Part shown: one piece after another, positions 9,021 through 15,186 of the stretch
Numbering within the stretch: position 1 is the first letter of the stretch
How the letters are laid out: every line of letters starts with the position of its first letter
Source of the DNA: Propionicimonas sp.
GTDB taxonomy: Bacteria > Actinomycetota > Actinomycetes > Propionibacteriales > Propionibacteriaceae
Length of the DNA: 39,922 nucleotides
NCBI RefSeq assembly: GCF_029975155.1
Contig: NZ_JARKPQ010000147.1
Span: 1-39,922, forward strand
Direction of reading: 5' to 3'
Translations under genes and position numbers: made by a program
The notes under the pieces: generated by a model
Databases searched by the model: none
Seen by the model: the letters and a program-made list of their open reading frames with translations, nothing else
Told to the model about the DNA's origin: nothing

Positions 9021-9102
9021 CGTCATCCCGGGCTCGACCCGGGATCCCTGTGCGTGCATCGCCAGACCGGCGCAGGGGATCCCGGCGTCCGCCGAGATGA
9101 CG
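9021..9102. repeat. Family B composite repeat (about 82 bases)
   Basis: The outer ends are CGTCATCCCGGG and a matching GATGACG. Two inner hairpins (CCCGGG-CTCGA-CCCGGG at the left; GATCCCGGCG...CCG at the right) flank an asymmetric core ending in GCAGGGGATCCC. The same architecture occurs at 13688-13768 (core inverted) and 37316-37396. This is like two REP hairpins around a linker. Confidence 0.8.
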
Positions 9103-9212
9103 TCTGCCGTGCGGGCGAACGGGAATGGGACCTGTCCCCGTTTGTTCACGTCCGCCGGGATGACGTCTGCCGTGCAGGTGAACGGTAAAGGAACCGTCCC
9201 CGTTTTGGTTCA
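9086..9212. repeat. 63-base tandem duplication carrying two family A elements
   Basis: Unit one (9086-9148) and unit two (9149-9212) each start CGTCCGCCGRGATGACGTC and continue into a family A element (9117-9148 and 9179-9212). The flanking half is nearly identical between copies, while the A parts differ: ATGGGACCTGTCCCC in the first and TAAAGGAACCGTCCCC in the second. The final three bases (9210-9212) are the stop codon of the CDF transporter on the minus strand. Confidence 0.8.
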
Positions 9213-10145
9213 GGTGCGGTCGATGTCCGGCTCCAGGTAGAGGGCGGTGACCTGGGGGTCTGCGGCGCGGATGGCGATCTCGGCCGCGTCGATGACCTCC
9301 GCGACCCGCTGGGCGGACGTGGTGGGCTCCACGGCGATCTTCGCCGCCACCAGCACCTCGTCCGGTCCCAGGTGGAGCGTCTTCAGGTGGATCACCCGCT
9401 CGACGCCGTCCGCGCCGGCCAGGGCTGCGGTGATCCGTCCGACGGCCTCCGGCGTCGCCGCCTCGCCCAGCAGCAGGCTGCGGGTCTCCATGGCGAGCGT
9501 GACCGCGACGAGGATCAGCAGCACGCCGATCAGCGCGGTGCCGGCGACGTCCCACAGGGGTTGGTGCAGCAGCAGGGTCAGGCCCACGCCCATCAGCGCG
9601 AACACCAGGCCGAGCAGCGCGGCGAAGTCCTCCAGCAGGATCACCGGCAGATCGGGCGACTTCGCCGACCGGATGAACTGCGGCCAGGACTGGCCGCCCT
9701 TCAGCGGCACCGACTCGCGCACGGCCGTCCGGAAACTGAGCCCTTCCGCGATGATCGCGAAGACCAGCACCGCGAGCGGCACCCACCACCACTGGCTCTC
9801 CAGGAGTTCGTTCGGGTGGCCCGCCACGATCTCCTCGTACTTGTGCACGGCCTCGTAGATGGCGAAGAGGCCGCCCAGGCTGAACAGGATCACCGAGACC
9901 AGGAAGGCGTTGATGAACGGCGCGCGACCGTAGCCGAACGGGTGCTCCTCGGTGGCCTGGCGCTTGGCCACCTGGCCGCCGCGCAGCAGCAGGATCTGGT
10001 TCGAGGTGTCCGCGAGCGAGTGCACGCCCTCGGCCAGCATCGACGCCGCCCCGGTCAGTGCCCACGCGCCGAACTTGGTGACCGCGATGAAGGCGTTGGC
10101 CGACAGCGCCGCGATGATCGCCCTCGTCCCGCCATGGCTGCTCAC
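9210..10145 (-). CDS. Cation diffusion facilitator (ZnT9-like metal exporter)
   Basis: This 311-residue membrane protein has about six helices. The helix 2 metal motif is HSLAD within SMLAEGVHSLADTSNQ. The loop KRQATEEHPFGYGR and FSLGGLFAIYEAVHK are typical of the ZnT9-like branch. Helix 5 carries EDFAA where classical CDF proteins have H/DxxxD, which I recall as normal for this branch. A cytoplasmic ferredoxin-like C-terminal domain follows, ending in EPD. It probably exports Zn or a similar divalent ion in exchange for protons; the exact metal is not deducible. The GTG start overlaps the preceding gene's stop, making it the last gene of the manB-Trm112-SIS unit. Its TGA lies inside a family A repeat. 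Confidence 0.9.
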   Translation of the reverse strand: MSSHGGTRAIIAALSANAFIAVTKFGAWALTGAASMLAEGVHSLADTSNQILLLRGGQVAKRQATEEHPFGYGRAPFINAFLVSVILFSLGGLFAIYEAVHKYEEIVAGHPNELLESQWWWVPLAVLVFAIIAEGLSFRTAVRESVPLKGGQSWPQFIRSAKSPDLPVILLEDFAALLGLVFALMGVGLTLLLHQPLWDVAGTALIGVLLILVAVTLAMETRSLLLGEAATPEAVGRITAALAGADGVERVIHLKTLHLGPDEVLVAAKIAVEPTTSAQRVAEVIDAAEIAIRAADPQVTALYLEPDIDRT

Positions 10146-11164
10146 GACGTCATCCTTACCCGGCCGAGGCCGATCTGCAGGTAGGCGGCCGCGAACAGGC
10201 CCTGCTGCAGGACGGTCACGTACCGCTCCACGGCGGTCCCCGACGTGTGCGAAAGGTTGGAGACCAGCACGTCCTTCGCCAGCGCGGCCGAGCGGAGTTG
10301 CGTCCGCTCCTCGGCCGCCTGTTCGTCGTCCAGACCGTCGTCCACCAGCACGAGGCCCGGACGGGGTTCGGCACCGGTCTCCTCGAACGGGTCGGCGAAC
10401 GGATCCCGCGGTGGCACCTCGGCCAGCAGCGGGAGCAGTGCGCCGGTGTCGGCGGAGAGGACGATCCGGCCGCTGGCAGAGCGCAGTGCCTCGGCGACCC
10501 GCCGGCTGGCCCTGGCCGCGAGGATCGAGCCGCCCCAGACCAGCGGCTTCGCGTCGGCGAGCTCGAGCGCGGTGGCCTTGGCCGGGTTCTGAGTGGCGTC
10601 CAGGGCCATGGACGAGTCGGCGGCGACCTGGTCCATCGCGTCCGCGACGGCCTCAGGGCTGACCAGCGGGCCCAGTCCGAGCCGGTGCAGCGCCACCAGC
10701 GCGACGATCGCGGCGGCGAGCGGATCGCCGGTCGACGTCGGCAGCAGCGTGGTCGACGCCGAGGCCGACTGCCGGGCCAGCACGGAATCCTCGGGGCAGG
10801 CGACCAGCAGCCGGCATCCCCTGCGCACGGCCTCGAACGCCGCGGCGAGGCTCACCTTGTCCGCGCCGCCCAGCACGACCACGATGTCCAGCGGCCCCAC
10901 CCAGCCGGGCAGGCCCAGTCGCGGCCACGCCACCAGCGGCACCGGGCACGTCGGCTCCAGCACGGCGCGCAGCAGCCTCGCCTCCGGCCCGAAGGTGATC
11001 ATCGCCCGCGGCCGGCCATCGGCGTCCAGCCGGTTCAGTGGCAGCTCCGCGGACACGGCCTCGCGGCGCACCCGTGCGCCGGCCTCCGCCAGGGGTCGCA
11101 GCACGTGGTCCGCGGCGCGGAGGACGTCCGGGTCCTCCAGCCGGGAATCGTCGAACTCGTACAC
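10142..11164 (-). CDS. SIS-domain phosphoglucose/phosphomannose isomerase-like protein
   Basis: This 340-residue protein starts at a GTG seven bases after the Trm112 stop. Two SIS-like halves are visible. The first contains WPRLGLPGWVGPLDIVVVLGG and RGCRLLVACPEDSVLA. The second contains KPLVWGGSILAARASRRVAEAL and a C-terminal SGTAVERYVTVLQQGLFAAAYL. Position next to manB matches the mycobacterial Rv3256c arrangement as I recall it. A role in interconverting fructose-6-phosphate and mannose-6-phosphate, feeding ManB, is reasonable from the context. However, this actinobacterial branch is divergent, and activity is not certain from sequence alone. Confidence 0.8.
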   Translation of the reverse strand: MYEFDDSRLEDPDVLRAADHVLRPLAEAGARVRREAVSAELPLNRLDADGRPRAMITFGPEARLLRAVLEPTCPVPLVAWPRLGLPGWVGPLDIVVVLGGADKVSLAAAFEAVRRGCRLLVACPEDSVLARQSASASTTLLPTSTGDPLAAAIVALVALHRLGLGPLVSPEAVADAMDQVAADSSMALDATQNPAKATALELADAKPLVWGGSILAARASRRVAEALRSASGRIVLSADTGALLPLLAEVPPRDPFADPFEETGAEPRPGLVLVDDGLDDEQAAEERTQLRSAALAKDVLVSNLSHTSGTAVERYVTVLQQGLFAAAYLQIGLGRVRMTS

Positions 11165-11171
11165 GCCGGAC

Positions 11172-11360
11172 TCAGCCGTTCGCGCCCGGACGCCGCGCCT
11201 CGTCGACCAGCAGGATCGGGATCCCGTCCCGCACGGGGTAGGCCAGACCGCAGTCGGGGCCGGTGCAGACCAGCTCGGACGCCTCGTAGTCCCACGCGAG
11301 GCCGGCGTGGCACGAGGGGCACACCAGCAGGTCCAGCACGTCTGCCGGGAGTTCGCTCAT
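11172..11360 (-). CDS. Trm112-like zinc-binding protein (62 aa)
   Basis: This small protein has a zinc ribbon made by C14 and C17 (CPSC) and C32 and C37, followed by AYPVRDGIPILLVDEAR, the family's C-terminal signature. Trm112-like proteins are small partners that stabilise methyltransferases in eukaryotes and archaea. In actinobacteria the homologue sits next to manB with no confirmed partner. The ATG at 11360 has AAAGGA upstream, and its first base is the last base of the manB stop, so the two are coupled. The longer frame upstream lies inside manB and is a shadow. Confidence 0.9.
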   Translation of the reverse strand: MSELPADVLDLLVCPSCHAGLAWDYEASELVCTGPDCGLAYPVRDGIPILLVDEARRPGANG

Positions 11361-12712
11361 CAACGGTCCTTTCGGATGATGGCCAGGGCCTCGTCGCGCA
11401 GCCGCGCCACGGTGCCGGCGTCCCTGGCCTCGACGTTGAGCCGCAGCAGCGGCTCCGTGTTCGACTCCCGGACGCTCAGCCACCAGTCAACGCCGCTGAC
11501 CAGCAGTCCGTCCACCCAGGAGACGTCGCCGCGGCCCTCGAACGCCTCGGCGACCTCGGTCATCGCCGCCACCGGATCGGCGACGGTGCTGTTGATCTCG
11601 CCGGACGCCGCGTACTGCGGCAGGTCCGCGGCGAGCTCGGACATCGTCCTGCCGGAACGACCCAGCAGGGCCAGGACGTGCAGGCCGGCCAGCATGCCGG
11701 TGTCGGCGCCCCAGAAGTCGCGGAAGTAGTAGTGGGCGGAGTGCTCGCCGCCGAAGATGGCGTTGTGCTCGGCCATCACGGCCTTCATCCGGGTGTGGCC
11801 GACCCGGCTGACGGCGAGCCTGCCGCCGGCGGCGGCCACCACCTCGCCGACCGCCCGGGAGGTGATCGTGTTGACGACGATCGTCGCGCCGGGCTCGCGG
11901 GCCAGCTCGGCCCGGGCGATCAGGGCGGTCACGACCGAGGGACTCACCACGTCGCCGTGCTCGTCGATGAGGAAGCAGCGATCGGCGTCGCCGTCGAAGA
12001 CCAGGGCGAGATCGGCCCCCTGGTCGCGGACGGCGCGGGCAGCGTCCACCAGGTTCTCGGGCTCCAGCGGGTTCGGCGGGTGGTTGGGGAAGCTGCCGTC
12101 GAGCTCGGTGAACAGGCCGATCACCTCGACGTTCAGCGGGCCCAGCACGGCCGGGGTGGTGTAGCCGGCCATGCCGTTGCCCGCATCCACCACGACCTTC
12201 AGCCGGCTCATCCCGCTGAGGTCGACCAGCGAGTGCAGGTGGGCGGCGTAGGCGTCCAGCAGGTCGGCTGTGCGATAGCGGCCGCGGACGGGAGCGTCGG
12301 GTAGTTCAATGTATGACAGCTCGGTGATGCGAGCCATCAGTTCCGGGGTGATCGGGGCGGCGTCCGGCAGACAGAACTTCACGCCGTTGTACGCGGCAGG
12401 GTTGTGGGACGCCGTGAACTGCACGCCGGGCAGATGGGTGTGGCCGGAGGCGAACCAGAGCCCGTCCGTGCTGGCCAGCCCGACGTCGACGACACTGGCG
12501 CCCTGGGCCATGGCTCCCTCGGCGAAGGCGAGACTGAGTTCCCTGCCGCCGGCGCGCATGTCGCGGCCGAGGACGAACTCGCGGCCGTCGAGTTCGAACG
12601 CCGCCGCGAAGGCCGCACCGATGGCCCGGGCGCCGTCGAGGTCCCATTCGGGGTGTTCGCCGGCGACCAGCCCGCGGATGTCGTTGGCCTTGAAAACCTG
12701 CTGTGCGATCAC
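11360..12712 (-). CDS. manB: Phosphomannomutase/phosphoglucomutase
   Basis: This 450-residue alpha-D-phosphohexomutase converts mannose-6-phosphate to mannose-1-phosphate for GDP-mannose. The active-site serine is S102 in TASHNP, the Mg loop is DGDADR at 240-245, the sugar-binding loop is GEHSAHYYF, and the phosphate loop is RESNTEPLLRLN near the end. The chosen GTG at 12712 gives the family start VFKANDIRG. The frame stays open 33 codons further upstream, but that would overlap DUF3499. TAGGCT at 12720-12725 lies seven bases before the GTG, and there is no ribosome binding site, so a leaderless transcript is likely. The other GDP-mannose gene, manC, lies about 7 kb away at 19566. Confidence 0.94.
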   Translation of the reverse strand: MIAQQVFKANDIRGLVAGEHPEWDLDGARAIGAAFAAAFELDGREFVLGRDMRAGGRELSLAFAEGAMAQGASVVDVGLASTDGLWFASGHTHLPGVQFTASHNPAAYNGVKFCLPDAAPITPELMARITELSYIELPDAPVRGRYRTADLLDAYAAHLHSLVDLSGMSRLKVVVDAGNGMAGYTTPAVLGPLNVEVIGLFTELDGSFPNHPPNPLEPENLVDAARAVRDQGADLALVFDGDADRCFLIDEHGDVVSPSVVTALIARAELAREPGATIVVNTITSRAVGEVVAAAGGRLAVSRVGHTRMKAVMAEHNAIFGGEHSAHYYFRDFWGADTGMLAGLHVLALLGRSGRTMSELAADLPQYAASGEINSTVADPVAAMTEVAEAFEGRGDVSWVDGLLVSGVDWWLSVRESNTEPLLRLNVEARDAGTVARLRDEALAIIRKDR

Positions 12713-12719
12713 AGAGGCG

Positions 12720-12725
12720 AGCCTA
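12720..12725 (-). promoter_or_regulatory. -10 box TAGGCT for leaderless manB, overlapping the DUF3499 stop
   Basis: TAGGCT reads on the minus strand with a 7-base spacer to the manB GTG. Its TAG is also the stop codon of DUF3499. Confidence 0.5.
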
Positions 12726-13082
12726 GCGGTCGGGGTCCCCCGGGTCAGCGAGGACGGCGAGGTGCCCCTTGCGGCGGCTGACCGCGGGCTGCACGGGATC
12801 GGGGACACCATCGCTCAGGCCCACCCGGCGGACGGCGTCGGCGAGCGCCATCAGGTCGTCCGCGGACGCGCGCGGGCTGTTCAGGTCGCCCGGCAGCCGG
12901 ATCACCTCCCAGCCGCGGGGCACGCTCAGCCGCGACGAGTGCCCGCGGCACAGATCGTAGGTGCCGGGCTCGGCACGCAGCGCCAGCGGACCGAGCACCG
13001 CGGTCGAGTCGGCGTACACGAACGTCAGCGTCGCCACCGCCGGGTCTGCGCAGGCTGTCCGCGAGCAGCGCCGGTTGATCAC
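12723..13082 (-). CDS. DUF3499 protein
   Basis: This 119-residue protein belongs to a family that, as far as I know, is found throughout actinobacteria next to a zincin-like gene and manB. C6, C11, C45 and H48 (RRCSRTAC ... YDLCRGH) look like a zinc-binding knuckle. The rest includes SVPRGWEVIRL and a variable charged tail. The function is unknown. GTG at 13082 has no ribosome binding site; a TAACGT box six bases upstream (13089-13094) suggests a leaderless message. Its TAG overlaps the manB -10 box. Confidence 0.88.
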   Translation of the reverse strand: MINRRCSRTACADPAVATLTFVYADSTAVLGPLALRAEPGTYDLCRGHSSRLSVPRGWEVIRLPGDLNSPRASADDLMALADAVRRVGLSDGVPDPVQPAVSRRKGHLAVLADPGDPDR

Positions 13083-13088
13083 GCCGCC

Positions 13089-13167
13089 ACGTTACCGCCG
13101 CGTGCCCGTCCGCCCCGGCAGCGACGCCCCGGTGACTCCCACGCACCGAGTTGTCGGGAAGTAGGGT
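13089..13167. promoter_or_regulatory. Divergent leaderless promoters (DUF3499 / zincin-like gene)
   Basis: On the minus strand TAACGT (13089-13094) lies six bases before the DUF3499 GTG. On the plus strand TAGGGT (13162-13167) lies six bases before the GTG at 13174. Neither gene has a Shine-Dalgarno sequence. Confidence 0.5.
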
Positions 13168-13173
13168 GGACGC

Positions 13174-13614
13174 GTGAGGCGGAGGGAACGGCACGGACGC
13201 GGGCTGCGCGGTCCCCTGGCGGCGCCGAATCCGATCACGGGGGCACCGGTGGCGCTGCGGCAGCGGCCGCGGCCGGCGGACTTCTTCGCCGCCTGCCTCA
13301 AGGCTTCGGTGGCCAGGACGGCGGCAGTGTGCCCCCGCGCGCTGGTGGGCATCGACATCGGCTACGAGGATGTCCCGGGCAACCTGGACGCGTGGCGGAG
13401 CGTCCGCGTGCCGGTGGCCGCCTCCGTGCCGGTCCGGCCGGGTCAGAACGGCCAGGTGGTGCTGTTCCGCCGTCCGCTCGAGCACCGGGCGACGTCCCGC
13501 GCCGACCTGCGCCGGCTCGTCCACCGGACCCTGGTGGAGCAGCTCTCCGCCGTCACCGGCATCGGCCTGGACGAACTCGACCCGTCCGGTGAGACCGAGG
13601 ACGACTGGGGCTGA
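13174..13614 (+). CDS. Zincin-like metallopeptidase family protein
   Basis: This 146-residue protein matches the family annotated as possible zincin-like metallopeptidases, by position (facing DUF3499) and by segments such as ALVGIDIGYEDVP, VVLFRRPLE, and a C-terminal GIGLDELDP. Other members carry HExxH where this protein reads VHRTLVEQLSAVTG, so the zinc site is incomplete and protease activity is doubtful. I believe this loss is common in actinobacterial members. It starts at GTG 13174, six bases after a TAGGGT box. The first 30 residues are basic and low in structure. Confidence 0.8.
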   Translation: MRRRERHGRGLRGPLAAPNPITGAPVALRQRPRPADFFAACLKASVARTAAVCPRALVGIDIGYEDVPGNLDAWRSVRVPVAASVPVRPGQNGQVVLFRRPLEHRATSRADLRRLVHRTLVEQLSAVTGIGLDELDPSGETEDDWG

Positions 13615-13636
13615 CCCTTCGTCCTCCGCGCCGCCC

Positions 13637-13808
13637 TTGCTCCAGCGTCATCCCGGCTTGCTCCAGCGTCATCCCGGCTCGCTCCAGCGTCATCCCGGCG
13701 AAAGGCGGGATCCCTGCACCGGTCCGGCAAACGCCACGCGGGAGATCCCGGATCGAGCCCGGGATGACAGGTCAGGCCCGGGATGACAGGTCGAGCCCGG
13801 ATGACGAG
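13637..13808. repeat. Family B element with tandemly amplified arms
   Basis: A 21-base unit, starting TTGCTCCAGCGTCATCCCGG, is repeated three times (13637-13657, 13658-13678, 13679-13699). On the opposite side a 19-base unit ending GGGATGACAGGTC occurs at 13755-13773 and 13774-13792, with a third, cut copy at 13793-13808. Between them lies a composite B core (13688-13768 end to end) in inverted orientation relative to the copies at 9021 and 37316. It fills the gap between the convergent zincin-like and DUF5719 genes. Confidence 0.85.
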
Positions 13809-13818
13809 AGGGTTCTGT

Positions 13819-15186
13819 TCAGCTGCCGGCGCGCGGGTCGAAGACGACGGCGGACTGGCTGCGGCTGGCCTCGCCGGTGAGGTCGAGGACGGCGAGGCCG
13901 CGGACCTTGCCGAGGCGGGCCTGGCTGACCAGAGCCCCGCGCAGCGCGGTGGCGTCGGTCTGGACGCGGACGAGGTTCGTCGCCGAACGGTCGAGCGGCA
14001 CCTCGACGATCGACCCCGCCGGCACCGTCACCTGGGCCGGCTCACCGGCGTCGGGGCGAGTGCCCGCCGTGACGGTCGCGGTGGCCTCCGCGTCCCCCGG
14101 GTTGGCCAGCTGCAGCACGGTCGTGGCCTCCTTGCCCAGCGCCAGCGGCCACAGCGAGTCGGCGGGCAGGGGCTGGGTGGCCACCGTGTAGGCCGGATCG
14201 TGGCGGGCGTCGGCAGCGCTGGTGTCCAGCCACACGGCAGCGGTGACCGGCTGGTTCGAGGTCAGTGTCACCGCGGCGGACTGCCCGTCCAGTCCTTCCT
14301 GGAGGTCGACGGTGCGCGTGGCCTGCGGTGGCACCTCCACCTGCTCGGCACCGACGATGCCGCCCGGGCCCGACGTCGTCAGGCTGCCGAGCTGGACGGT
14401 CGCGGTCCGCTCACCGGGATTGGTCACGACGAGGGTCCGCTGGCCGCCGCCGGCCGGTACACCGGCGATGACGAGATCGGTCGCCGGTGCCGTGCCCTCG
14501 GCCAGCCAGTCCGCGCCGAGCGGCTCCTCACCGGCCCACGTGCGCTGCCGGACGAACGCCGCCACCCGCCCGTCGCTGCTGCCCACCTCGACCGTGACCG
14601 GGCCCGAGCTGCGCTCCAGCGTGCCCAGCGAGATCGTCTGCACGGCATTCCCCGGCACGGTCAGCCCACGAGGCGCCGCGATCCGTCCCCTGGCCCCGTA
14701 CACGGTCAGGTCGACCGCCGCCTCCGTACCGTCGAGGTTGGCGACGACGACCTCTGACTGCGCGCTGCCGCGGATGTCGACGCCCGGGAACCAGTGGTCG
14801 GTGCCGGGTGTGGCGCACGCCACCAGGGAGAACCCCCGGTCGGCGCCCGACTCCGCCGAGACCGACGTGGTGCCGCCGAAGGGCCCGGGCAGCAGCGCGG
14901 AGATCCGCTGCGGGACGCCGGGCGAGTTCGCCACGTGCAGGCCGGAGACCTCGGTCGCCGAGCCGGGATCGGTGACGCGGCCGGCGCGCAGTCCCGGCCC
15001 CGCGGACGCGGCGGCCACCCGGATGGTCGCCGTCGCGGACTGGAACGCCGGGCAGACCGCGGACGCGCGGGTCTCGGCGCCGGCGAAGGACGTCTCCGGC
15101 AGCGGCTGCGCCCCACCGAGGGACGCGGCGACCGTGGCAGCGACGACGACGCCGGCGACCGAACCCGGCCACACCCAGCGGTTCAC
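13819..15186 (-). CDS. DUF5719 secreted or membrane-anchored protein
   Basis: This 455-residue protein begins with a hydrophobic N-terminal segment (WVWPGSVAGVVVAATVAASL) that acts as a signal peptide or anchor. The rest is a series of beta-sandwich-like stretches such as VVVANLDGTEAAVDLTVYG and TLVVTNPGERTATVQLGSL, which look like repeated immunoglobulin-like modules. The GTG start (15186) overlaps the glycosyltransferase stop in a GTGA junction. The pair is conserved together in several actinobacteria as I recall. The protein is probably exported and may assist the polysaccharide product of its partner; no enzymatic motif is visible. Confidence 0.82.
   Translation of the reverse strand: MNRWVWPGSVAGVVVAATVAASLGGAQPLPETSFAGAETRASAVCPAFQSATATIRVAAASAGPGLRAGRVTDPGSATEVSGLHVANSPGVPQRISALLPGPFGGTTSVSAESGADRGFSLVACATPGTDHWFPGVDIRGSAQSEVVVANLDGTEAAVDLTVYGARGRIAAPRGLTVPGNAVQTISLGTLERSSGPVTVEVGSSDGRVAAFVRQRTWAGEEPLGADWLAEGTAPATDLVIAGVPAGGGQRTLVVTNPGERTATVQLGSLTTSGPGGIVGAEQVEVPPQATRTVDLQEGLDGQSAAVTLTSNQPVTAAVWLDTSAADARHDPAYTVATQPLPADSLWPLALGKEATTVLQLANPGDAEATATVTAGTRPDAGEPAQVTVPAGSIVEVPLDRSATNLVRVQTDATALRGALVSQARLGKVRGLAVLDLTGEASRSQSAVVFDPRAGS

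Noticed and set aside
9021..9102. Insertion sequence or transposon remnant
   Set aside because: No transposase fragment is present in any frame; the palindromes are too short to be an IS and fit REP-like repeats.
10247..12304. A 685-residue plus-strand frame opposite the SIS, Trm112 and manB genes
   Set aside because: It overlaps three coupled genes with recognisable motifs, and has no start context.
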